DNA from: Candidatus Bathyarchaeota archaeon BA2
GTDB lineage: Archaea; Thermoproteota; Bathyarchaeia; Bathyarchaeales; Bathyarchaeaceae
NCBI GenBank assembly: GCA_001399795.1
Contig: LIHK01000017.1
Location: 1-49,051, forward strand
DNA length: 49,051 nt
Reading direction: 5' to 3'
A program made the position numbers and the translations under genes. This document shows positions 42,840-49,051 of this stretch, in pieces. The notes under the pieces were generated by a model. That model was not told the origin of the DNA. It ran no database searches and saw nothing but the letters and a program-made list of their open reading frames with translations. How positions within the stretch are numbered: position 1 is the stretch's first letter; every line of letters begins with the position of its first letter.

Positions 42840-43490
42840 CTACGTTTTCACTTTGACTGGTGGACCCATCGTGGTTTTTAGTTGGATCGACCTAATGTTT
42901 TTGATCCCTCTTTTAAGTTTTCCTTCGATCCTTCTAATAACTGCCTGAACGTTTTGAGCTATCTCCTCATCTGGCATGTTTTCGTTTCCAACACGGCATT
43001 GAAGAACTGGTTGCCCCCTAAGCCTCACCAACACCATTTTTCGATGTTTCTTGATTTGGTCTGCTATGTTGGCTGTTGGAGGTATCGGCGTCGGCATCTT
43101 CCCTGCTGGTCCCAGAGTTGCGCCAAGACTCCTCCCTACAATTGGCATCAGAGGAGCCTCAGCGATGAAAAGGTCGTAATTTTTAGCTAGTTCCTTTTGC
43201 TTTTTCTTGTCGCTCATTAGGGCTTCGAGGTCGCCCCTTTCGACAACTAAATCAGCCCCTGCCCTTTTGGCTTTTAGAGCCATTTCGCCTGAGGCGACAA
43301 CGCATATTCTGTTTTCCTTTTTAGGGGGATAGGGCAGCTCGATGAGTTCTTGGATTCTGCTCTCAGGCTTTTTTGGGTCGATATCCTGCAGATTTATGAC
43401 GAGTTCTATGGACTGGACAAAGTTTCTTTTTTCAGATTTGCCTTTCACTTCCTTTATTGCGTCAAGGATAACCTTAGTGTCAAGCGGCAT
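42840..43490 (-). CDS. rpl1: Ribosomal protein L1
   Basis: The protein has 216 aa, normal for archaea. SIELVINLQDIDPKKPESRI near the N-terminus, APLMPIVGRSLGATLGPAGK in the middle and the C-terminal strand KTTMGPPVKV are typical. It binds 23S rRNA at the mobile L1 stalk and in archaea can bind its own mRNA to limit expression. It has its own TATA box inside the operon (43525-43536). Confidence 0.96.
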   Translation of the reverse strand: MPLDTKVILDAIKEVKGKSEKRNFVQSIELVINLQDIDPKKPESRIQELIELPYPPKKENRICVVASGEMALKAKRAGADLVVERGDLEALMSDKKKQKELAKNYDLFIAEAPLMPIVGRSLGATLGPAGKMPTPIPPTANIADQIKKHRKMVLVRLRGQPVLQCRVGNENMPDEEIAQNVQAVIRRIEGKLKRGIKNIRSIQLKTTMGPPVKVKT

Positions 43491-43524
43491 GTTTGAAGCC
43501 TCGCGCCAGAGACGTATAGAAGTT

Positions 43525-43536
43525 ACTTATAAAAAG
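43525..43536 (-). promoter_or_regulatory. Internal TATA box before rpl1
   Basis: On the minus strand the bases read CTTTTTATAAGT, about 35-45 bases before the L1 ATG and directly after the L11 stop. This would start a transcript for L1-P0-L12 separate from L11, a split also seen in other archaea. Confidence 0.45.
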
Positions 43537-43540
43537 CTTG

Positions 43541-44032
43541 TTACTCCTCCTTTTCAAACAACGAGTCATGTTTTCCTTCATCGATCTCCCTTTGTACTTC
43601 CCGTGGATCCTTATCTTCCACAGTTACACCCATGCTGACGCAACTTCCCAAAGCTTCCTTAACCGCAGCCTTTAGGTTCTTGGCTAAAAGTTCAGCGCCC
43701 TTAACTTTGGCTATGCGCATGACTTGTTCCATGGATAAATTTCCTATTTTTTCGGTTTTCGGGTTTCCTGAACCCTTTTCAACTCCTAACTCACTGACTA
43801 TCAAAGCGGAGGCTGTGGGTGTGCCTACGCTTACTTCAAACTCCTTTGTCTCCGTGTCCACAGTAATTTTCACTGGAACTTTCATGCCGGAGTAATTCTT
43901 TGTGACTTCATTAATTTTGTTCGCAACGGCGAGGACGTTGACGCCGAGGGGTCCAAGGGCTGGTCCTAGTGGCGGCCCAGCAGTTGCTTGCCCGCCGCTC
44001 ACCAGTGCTTCAACAACCTTTTTTTCACTCAT
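43541..44032 (-). CDS. rpl11: Ribosomal protein L11
   Basis: The protein has 163 aa. The N-terminal proline-rich segment ([20 protein letters not shown]) that contacts translation factors and the C-terminal rRNA-binding domain ([33 protein letters not shown]) are complete. It forms the stalk base with P0. The gene begins four bases after the spt5 stop. Confidence 0.96.
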   Translation of the reverse strand: MSEKKVVEALVSGGQATAGPPLGPALGPLGVNVLAVANKINEVTKNYSGMKVPVKITVDTETKEFEVSVGTPTASALIVSELGVEKGSGNPKTEKIGNLSMEQVMRIAKVKGAELLAKNLKAAVKEALGSCVSMGVTVEDKDPREVQREIDEGKHDSLFEKEE

Positions 44033-44036
44033 TTCG

Positions 44037-44510
44037 CTATTCCTTCTTCGCCTTCTCGATGAGCTTTACGTAGTCGGCGTGGACTGTAATGGGTAAGGTG
44101 AAGGTTGCCTCCAGCAATTCTAGGGTTACCTCCTCTTTTGTTCTGTCAACCCTCGTGATTTTCGCCCTCATTCCTTTGAAGGGGCCTCCCACGATTTCGA
44201 CGATGTCATCTTCGTCCAGTTCCTCTATTACCGGCTTTACAACAATGTATCGCTCAACTTCAGGGAACGTCACGACTCCTGGGACTCTAGATCTAACGTG
44301 TTTGATCCCAGCTATAGCCTTTTCAACGGAGTGCGGTCCATCTGCCTCAATGAAAATGTAGCCCTTCAGTATTTCCGGCACAAGTATGGCTTTTATAGGC
44401 AACTTATTCATTTCAACCCTAGCCGCGATGAGGTCTGCAACATTTTTCTCCTGTCCCGCCGTGGTTCGCACGGCAAAGACTGCCGCGGAAATTTTCTCCG
44501 CTTCTCCCAT
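44037..44510 (-). CDS. spt5: Transcription elongation factor Spt5 (NusG family)
   Basis: The protein has 157 aa from ATG 44510, which has AAGGAGAT six bases upstream; a longer frame to 44546 would overlap secE. The NGN domain ([20 protein letters not shown]) clamps RNA polymerase, and the C-terminal KOW domain ([20 protein letters not shown]) contacts the ribosome. It works with Spt4, which is not in this window. It lies between secE and rpl11, the classical archaeal order. Confidence 0.95.
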   Translation of the reverse strand: MGEAEKISAAVFAVRTTAGQEKNVADLIAARVEMNKLPIKAILVPEILKGYIFIEADGPHSVEKAIAGIKHVRSRVPGVVTFPEVERYIVVKPVIEELDEDDIVEIVGGPFKGMRAKITRVDRTKEEVTLELLEATFTLPITVHADYVKLIEKAKKE

Positions 44511-44526
44511 GATTACATCTCCTTCA

Positions 44527-44721
44527 TTATTCAGTAGGAGTACCACCGTGGAGTGCCATAGATATTAGACGAATGATAAATCCTACTCCACCGATTGCGG
44601 CAGTTCCGAGAAAACAGATTTTTATGGAAAGCCAAAGCTCGCTTCTGCCCGGCTTTTTGGCGAGTCTTAGCAATCTCGCAGACGATTTAAGAAATGACCT
44701 TAGTCCCATGGTTCTTCGCAT
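44527..44721 (-). CDS. secE: Preprotein translocase subunit SecE (Sec61-gamma)
   Basis: The protein has 64 aa: a basic amphipathic helix (FLKSSARLLRLAKKPGRSEL) followed by one membrane span (ICFLGTAAIGGVGFIIRLIS). This is the archaeal/eukaryotic Sec61-gamma form. It clamps the two halves of SecY in the cytoplasmic membrane. The ATG at 44709 is an alternative start. Confidence 0.92.
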   Translation of the reverse strand: MRRTMGLRSFLKSSARLLRLAKKPGRSELWLSIKICFLGTAAIGGVGFIIRLISMALHGGTPTE

Positions 44722-44840
44722 CCTTTCAAAAATCAGTTCTGATATGTAAACTTATCTAGGCTACCAATTGTATAAAAAAATTCCAACACCTTTCCAGAGG
44801 GTTTTCTTTAATCTTCAAACTAGACAGCCCCCAAAAACCT

Positions 44841-45656
44841 TCAGACTTTTTCTATTGGCACGCCGATTTTATCCAGCGCTGAGATTAACCTGCCTTTATC
44901 TGCGCCTCTGATTCCCTTCCAGTCAAGAATCACCGATTCTACGGGTTCCATTGTTCTTTCGACGCATTGTTCTATTATTTCAGCGTCCACTCGTGGAATA
45001 GCATACTTCGGAATTATGTGGCCGAAGGCCGTTTGGGTGCTTAAAGCGATTCTCGTAAACTTTGCGTTGTAGTGGGGTCCACCGATGCCCAGTGCAACAG
45101 GGTAACTTGACCTTTTGGAAACGGCGGCCATTACAGAGTGAGCCACAGCCTCAGCCGCTTTCATATCCTCCCACTGCTTTGGTGAGCTTCCCAACTCAGC
45201 GAACATGGTGGGCACATCTAAAGACGGCCCATGATGTGTGCATTCGTAGGAAACTTTGTAGTCTAGTCCCATCTCTTCTCTTAGTCTGGACATTTCCAAA
45301 AGTGTGTCTTTCATGGCACTTGCTGGAGAGATGGAAACTTTTCTAGCTATGCCGCCATATTCCGCTTCTGCCAAGTTGCCTGGGGTGTGAACTGAGAGGG
45401 TTGGGATGCCGCTTTCGCTGCTGTGCTTGGATATGAAAATAAGTAGCTGAGGGGCGAAAAAATCGGTGATAAACTGGGTCTCAATGATTTCTTCCTCGGT
45501 GAAAATCAGCTTGACTTCTTGATCCTTAACCCTTTTTAAGTACACTGGATTTTTTTGGAATTCTTCTGAGAGTTTATCGAAGTCATAGTTGTCTAGGATT
45601 TTTTGAGCTATGTTCATGCCTGCGAGGTCTTCTGTTGAGACCACGATTAAAATCAT
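44841..45656 (-). CDS. dtdA: D-aminoacyl-tRNA deacylase DtdA (DTD2 type)
   Basis: The protein has 271 aa. It removes D-amino acids wrongly attached to tRNA. SVHTPGNLAEAEYGGIARKV in the middle, CTHHGPSLDVPTMFAELGSS and GIGGPHYNAKFTRIAL, with the zinc-binding histidines, are the family hallmarks. DTD2 is found in archaea and plants. It stands at the left border of the inserted segment that separates it from ftsY. Confidence 0.94.
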   Translation of the reverse strand: MILIVVSTEDLAGMNIAQKILDNYDFDKLSEEFQKNPVYLKRVKDQEVKLIFTEEEIIETQFITDFFAPQLLIFISKHSSESGIPTLSVHTPGNLAEAEYGGIARKVSISPASAMKDTLLEMSRLREEMGLDYKVSYECTHHGPSLDVPTMFAELGSSPKQWEDMKAAEAVAHSVMAAVSKRSSYPVALGIGGPHYNAKFTRIALSTQTAFGHIIPKYAIPRVDAEIIEQCVERTMEPVESVILDWKGIRGADKGRLISALDKIGVPIEKV

Positions 45657-45784
45657 GGCGGCGTCTTCCTAACGGCTTATTGAAGGGGTGGCTTAGAAGA
45701 TTAAGGTTTTCTTTGACTGGCACAGAGGGATACTGGCTGACTGGCATCATTGGAGGAACCTCTTCCCTACTTGCAGCGCATAGT

Positions 45785-45919
45785 GTTTTTCTGAAAAAAT
45801 ATTGTTTTTAACATTCTTCTGCTATTAGGCTCCAAATAGACTGCTTGGTATGCACCGTGACTGCGTCGAGAATGTTGGGTAGCATATATAGGGGGCTATA
45901 TAGAAGGTCTATCTACGGA
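45785..45919 (+). repeat. Dispersed promoter-like repeat, copy B, at argF
   Basis: Bases 45785-45828 match 6450-6493 at 42 of 44 positions, and 45903-45919 match the second block near 6591. This copy contains the argF promoter: TATATAG-GGGG-CTATATA (45885-45902) is a perfect 7-bp-arm inverted repeat holding the TATA box, about 35-45 bases before the ATG. The palindrome may be an operator. The rest of the gap from 45657 holds no gene. Confidence 0.55.
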
Positions 45920-45932
45920 GTCGAGGTCGACT

Positions 45933-46847
45933 ATGCATTTACTAACCCTTAAAGATTGGGCTTCAGAACAGATTAAAGAAGTAATTGACAAGTCTATCGA
46001 GATCAAGAAGAACCCAGATCGGTACCGAACCTCTTTAGAGGGCAAGTCCTTGGCCATGATCTTTCAGAAAACCTCCACTAGGACGAGGACTTCTTTTGAG
46101 GTGGCCATGACCCAGCTTGGGGGACACGCCCTCTACATGGATTGGAGAACGACAAACCTTGTCTTGGCAGATGTTAGAGACGAGACTAGATATCTCTCAA
46201 GAAACGTTGACTGTATTATGGCGCGTTTGCTGAAACACGCAGATTTGAAAGCCATGGCTGAGGCTTCCAGAGTCCCGGTTATAAATGGATGTGACGAAAA
46301 ATACCATCCTTGCCAAGCCATTTCCGACCTGATGACGATCAAAGAAAAGAAGGGCTTCCTAAATGGACTGAAACTCGTTTACATTGGAGTCCACAACAAC
46401 GTGTGCAATTCCCTGATAGAAGGCTGCACCAGGATGGGAATGAATATCACCACGGTTACGCCCATGGTGAACGAACCCTCCTTTGACAAAGAACTCGTTG
46501 AAGGAGCCAAAAGAACCGGGCTATACAAAACCACAATGGATGCCAGGGAAGCTGTGAAAGACTGTGACATAGTTTACACTGACACTTGGGTGGACATGGA
46601 GTTTTTCTTAGATCCAAAGTTTAAGGAAGAAAAGGAGAAAAGGATCAAGCTTATGATGCCCTATCAGGTCAACAAGGAACTGCTGAAGGAAAGTGACGCT
46701 CTAGTAATGCACGACATGCCCATCCACAGAGGCTACGAAATAACTGGCGACGTGGTGGAGAGCCCCAACTCAATAATCTATGACCAAAGCGAAAATAGGC
46801 TATACTCGGCAAAGGGCATACTGCTAAAACTTTTGGGCAAAACATGA
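45933..46847 (+). CDS. argF: Ornithine carbamoyltransferase family protein with altered substrate motifs
   Basis: The protein has 304 aa. Carbamoyl-phosphate binding is conserved: FQKTSTRTRTSF (44-55) and HPCQAISD (125-132). Ornithine carbamoyltransferase makes citrulline for argG. The second-substrate loops differ from the usual ones: the SMG motif region reads DTWVDMEFF (217-225), and the HCLP motif reads HDMP (260-263), replacing the cysteine near the reaction centre by aspartate. It may still use ornithine, or another amine such as putrescine, lysine or an acylated ornithine. The argG-carAB operon elsewhere in the window lacks argF, so it could complete arginine synthesis. Its upstream region is the dispersed repeat. 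Confidence 0.82.
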   Translation: MHLLTLKDWASEQIKEVIDKSIEIKKNPDRYRTSLEGKSLAMIFQKTSTRTRTSFEVAMTQLGGHALYMDWRTTNLVLADVRDETRYLSRNVDCIMARLLKHADLKAMAEASRVPVINGCDEKYHPCQAISDLMTIKEKKGFLNGLKLVYIGVHNNVCNSLIEGCTRMGMNITTVTPMVNEPSFDKELVEGAKRTGLYKTTMDAREAVKDCDIVYTDTWVDMEFFLDPKFKEEKEKRIKLMMPYQVNKELLKESDALVMHDMPIHRGYEITGDVVESPNSIIYDQSENRLYSAKGILLKLLGKT

Positions 46848-47054
46848 AACGAAATGGATACCCCCTCTGTGTAGACCCCCTAGGTTTTTCTTTAAATACT
46901 CCCAACATTCGAAAGCGTAGATGCGGTCACATTCCTCGGCGCTCACTTTTGTCCAAATAGCAATACGCGCGCACATGCTCGGACATAACATTAAAGACTT
47001 TGGGTCGAGAATATATAACTTGCTTGGGGATTTTGAGTCGTAGGTGAATTATGG
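46848..47054. other. Spacer after argF
   Basis: It contains a CCCCCTAGG stretch, a T-run (TTTTTCTTTAAATACTCCC) that may terminate argF, and a TATA-like AGAATATATAAC at about 47007-47018 for the next gene. No gene is seen. Confidence 0.4.
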
Positions 47055-48548
47055 TTGGGGCGAGACCTGGAGAAACTTTTCCGACTAAAAAAGGAGAAAT
47101 ATAGAATTAAACTAATTAATATAAAGTTCGACAAGTCTAAAGAACCAAGTTTAACTACAACCGTAGAGCTTGAGAGAGATGGTGAAGTTCAAACAATTGT
47201 TTCAGCTGAAGAAGATTTTTTCTCATATGTAAGCCATTTACATTCGATTCCACATGTCGAGGATGATGAAAGCGACTTTGTGTATATCGAGAATCCAGAT
47301 GATTTCTTCTCTATTCAAGAGAAGATTGTTGATATTTTTACGGAAAAGGTGAAGGAACTTATCATTTGTGAAAGAAGTATTGATGAGAAATATCGAAAAT
47401 TTAGTAAAAGAATTAAAGACTGTGAAAGAAAATGGATTCTTTCAGAAAAAAACATTAGAGTTTTTCCAACCAGTATGTGCCAAATTTTTTACGATGTGTG
47501 TGTCTTAATGATTAAAGATTCGATAGAGAAATTCGAGTTAATTGATAAGGCTGATTTTAATTTAAATGGTTTACAGAATCTCTTGCATAGGGGTCAAGAA
47601 TATGATGTAGGAGTATGCTTTAGCGCTTTTGTACTCACACCTAAAATTCCTATTGCAGAAAATGAACAATTTGATACAATTGTTGGCTTGATTACTTACG
47701 ATCTAAAGAACAGAAGACCACTATCCTTCAATTTGAACACTCTAAGACAATTCCAAAGAAAAATTGGCAATGTTGGTCAGCATGGTCTCTGGGAATGTGT
47801 ATTTGACCTTTTCGAAAGAACTACGAGAAATGATTCATTCAACAGCTTTCTTCCACTCCCGCTAAATATACGAGACTTTACTCCCCTTCCGTGGTTTTGT
47901 TATGCTTTCTTAAGCGGGATTCACCAAGACATCTTGATGGATGACTTTGCTTTGGATCTGCCCTTATTTATTACATTTGGAGCTCCTTTGGTCCTTCTTG
48001 AAAAACCAAGCTATATTTTCAATTCCGAGGAGCAAAAAGCGTTTATCATGCTTAGTTTTCGAGAAGATAATAAAATGTCTTATCATCAGGTGAGATTTGA
48101 CGTGTCAAAGGGAGAACCTAACTTACATTTAGATTATGAGATATACCCCGAAAAGGGTCCTTCAAGGAAAATCATAGATCACTCAGTAATAAGTTTCGAA
48201 GATATATGGGATTTCAGTGAAAATCTGGCAATTGGATTTCTGGCAGCTTCAGCTTATGATGTCAAATTTGACACAATTATTATACCTGATAAAATTCGCG
48301 GAATTAAGGAGGCTTTCAGGAAGAAGCCATTAACTGTTTACCCATTATTTGTGAGAAGTATGGCTGGAAGACCCTACAGGTGGATAAAGGAGAGACCTGA
48401 AGCCATCGATGCTCTAAAAAACATCGCAACAAGAAAGGAGATTGTAAATGGAGAAGAATTGATTTCAGAACTCGAAAACATGCATTTAATAAGGGAAGGA
48501 AAATTAACTATTTTAGGCGACATCGTATACGTAAGGCTTCAACAATAG
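47055..48548 (+). CDS. Uncharacterised protein of about 497 aa in AT-rich DNA
   Basis: The long intact frame is clearly coding, but I recognise no family. It has no signal peptide, no convincing membrane helix and no Walker, HD, PD-(D/E)xK, HEPN or zinc motif. Features are a charged N-terminus (DLEKLFRLKKEKYRIKLI), an acidic patch (VEDDESDFVYIENPDD), a central aromatic-rich region (FTPLPWFCYAFLSGIHQDIL) and a C-terminal segment like a small winged helix (ELENMHLIREGKLTILGDIV). The codons are visibly more AT-rich than in neighbouring genes, a sign of transfer. The TTG start is uncertain: an ATG at 47051 is in another frame and stops after 17 codons. It lies tail to tail with a truncated ATPase gene. 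Confidence 0.65.
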   Translation: MGRDLEKLFRLKKEKYRIKLINIKFDKSKEPSLTTTVELERDGEVQTIVSAEEDFFSYVSHLHSIPHVEDDESDFVYIENPDDFFSIQEKIVDIFTEKVKELIICERSIDEKYRKFSKRIKDCERKWILSEKNIRVFPTSMCQIFYDVCVLMIKDSIEKFELIDKADFNLNGLQNLLHRGQEYDVGVCFSAFVLTPKIPIAENEQFDTIVGLITYDLKNRRPLSFNLNTLRQFQRKIGNVGQHGLWECVFDLFERTTRNDSFNSFLPLPLNIRDFTPLPWFCYAFLSGIHQDILMDDFALDLPLFITFGAPLVLLEKPSYIFNSEEQKAFIMLSFREDNKMSYHQVRFDVSKGEPNLHLDYEIYPEKGPSRKIIDHSVISFEDIWDFSENLAIGFLAASAYDVKFDTIIIPDKIRGIKEAFRKKPLTVYPLFVRSMAGRPYRWIKERPEAIDALKNIATRKEIVNGEELISELENMHLIREGKLTILGDIVYVRLQQ

Positions 48549-48591
48549 AATTGAAGTCAACACGAAGTTGAATAGGAGACTGGAGAAGCTT

Positions 48592-48855
48592 TCAGAGGAC
48601 ATGAAGGATCCGGAGTATCCGTAAACCATTGAAGAGTTGCTGCCATGAAGACGAGTTAAAAAGTTTAACTCTGGTATCACCGTAGTATTCAAGAATGTAG
48701 CTGGTCGGTAAAGGAAGAATGGAAAGAGCCCCCAAAACTGAGGACTTCCCCGTATTATTTCTTCCAATAAGAAGTGTGAACTCTGAAAATTCTAATGGTC
48801 TCTCGCACTTTTTTACGCCCTTAAATTCTCGAATGTCCATCCGACTTACAAACAT
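48592..48855 (-). pseudogene. Truncated AAA (OLD/SMC-like) ATPase
   Basis: The first 45 codons are a typical start of OLD-like or abortive-infection ATPases: MDIREFKGVKKCERPLEFSE, then the Walker A FTLLIGRNNTGKSSVLGAL. The frame ends after 87 codons, far short of the 350-600 aa of such proteins. The missing part should lie toward lower coordinates, where the unrelated 497-aa gene now stands. It is therefore a remnant cut by rearrangement. The frame's last residues have no family resemblance. Confidence 0.6.
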
Positions 48856-48940
48856 GGTAATTCACCATTTCTGACGTACATCCTTAGTAGGTTACTATGA
48901 GATACATAAATATTCTTTATCTTGCAGAGCAGAGAGTTTT

Positions 48941-49051
48941 CTACTTCAAAATCATTTGCGTAAACTGTTCAGGACTGAAATCCTCTAGGTCTTCGTATGT
49001 TTGGCCTGTTCCAATGAACACTATGGGCTTGTGGGTTACGTAGGTTACGCT
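48941..49051 (-). CDS. ftsY: Signal recognition particle receptor FtsY, C-terminal end (partial)
   Basis: Thirty-six codons remain before the window edge. KPIVFIGTGQTYEDLEDFSP followed by EQFTQMIL is the conserved end of SRP-family GTPases; the GTG followed by DDLxxF is typical of FtsY. FtsY docks the ribosome-SRP complex at the membrane. It usually sits close to secE, spt5 and rpl11 in archaea, so the gene order is conserved except for the inserted segment 45780-48860. Confidence 0.85.
   Translation of the reverse strand, partial: SVTYVTHKPIVFIGTGQTYEDLEDFSPEQFTQMILK

Noticed and set aside
1-49051. CRISPR array, rRNA genes, insertion sequences or integrase
   Set aside because: No regularly spaced repeats, no rRNA-like stretch and no transposase or integrase frame were found in the window.

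Overview
The window reads as archaeal DNA. It has tRNA genes interrupted by small introns of the bulge-helix-bulge type, an archaeal L11-L1-P0-L12 stalk operon behind secE and spt5, archaeal-type LeuRS and AlaRS, a tRNA-intron endonuclease homologue, D-aminoacyl-tRNA deacylase DtdA, a GfcR-type PRTase regulator, TATA boxes at promoter distances and many leaderless or GTG/TTG starts. The gene set (COG1900/NIL-ferredoxin/UPF0280 homocysteine genes, PaREP1, CPBP proteases, no visible bacterial markers) suggests a member of the Bathyarchaeia/TACK side of the Archaea; this placement is inference.

Layout. 1-3700: the end of a pentameric ligand-gated channel, a possible structured RNA, a wHTH-ATP-cone-NrdD fusion whose radical glycine is alanine, tRNA-Pro and two ribbon-helix-helix genes. 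3700-6900: an accessory stretch with a 52-aa gene, decayed surface-protein genes, a PaREP1 gene and an ATPase fragment. 6900-16200: a probable HTH-ACT regulator divergent from a tight argG-aminotransferase-argH-carA-carB operon. 16300-19740: an HTH-CBS regulator divergent from a three-gene homocysteine-synthesis cluster. 19690-25230: broken genes (acyl-CoA synthetase, KaiC-like), two multi-intron tRNA genes, a SerB-like phosphatase, a palindrome-rich non-coding patch and a CPBP protease. 25200-27100: hisS and an endA homologue. 27350-31760: leuC-leuD-leuB-leuA/cimA. 31760-35220: mtnA, an endonuclease III-like gene, a GfcR-like regulator, a winged-helix regulator with a large palindrome, and tRNA-Arg(TCT). 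35290-45660, all minus strand: leuS, alaS in two overlapping pieces, L12, P0, L1, L11, spt5, secE, dtdA. 45780-48860: an insertion carrying a divergent argF-like gene, an AT-rich orphan of about 497 aa and a truncated ATPase. 48941 onward: the end of ftsY.

How it works together. The arginine operon (citrulline to arginine plus carbamoyl phosphate supply) and the leucine/isoleucine operon are biosynthetic. The homocysteine trio and mtnA touch sulfur and methionine metabolism. The right half is translation and secretion core. The most notable signals are: (a) a pair of 11-bp palindromes, centres 24 bp apart, found upstream of tRNA-Pro/the NrdD-like gene and again upstream of tRNA-Leu; (b) six introns in three of four tRNA genes, three of them at unusual positions, together with an EndA homologue lacking the catalytic histidine; (c) the NrdD-like protein with a DNA-binding-type domain and no radical glycine; (d) an AlaRS split between its aminoacylation and editing halves. 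Several accessory genes carry single-base frameshifts while long core genes are intact, which points to real decay, although assembly error cannot be excluded from sequence alone.
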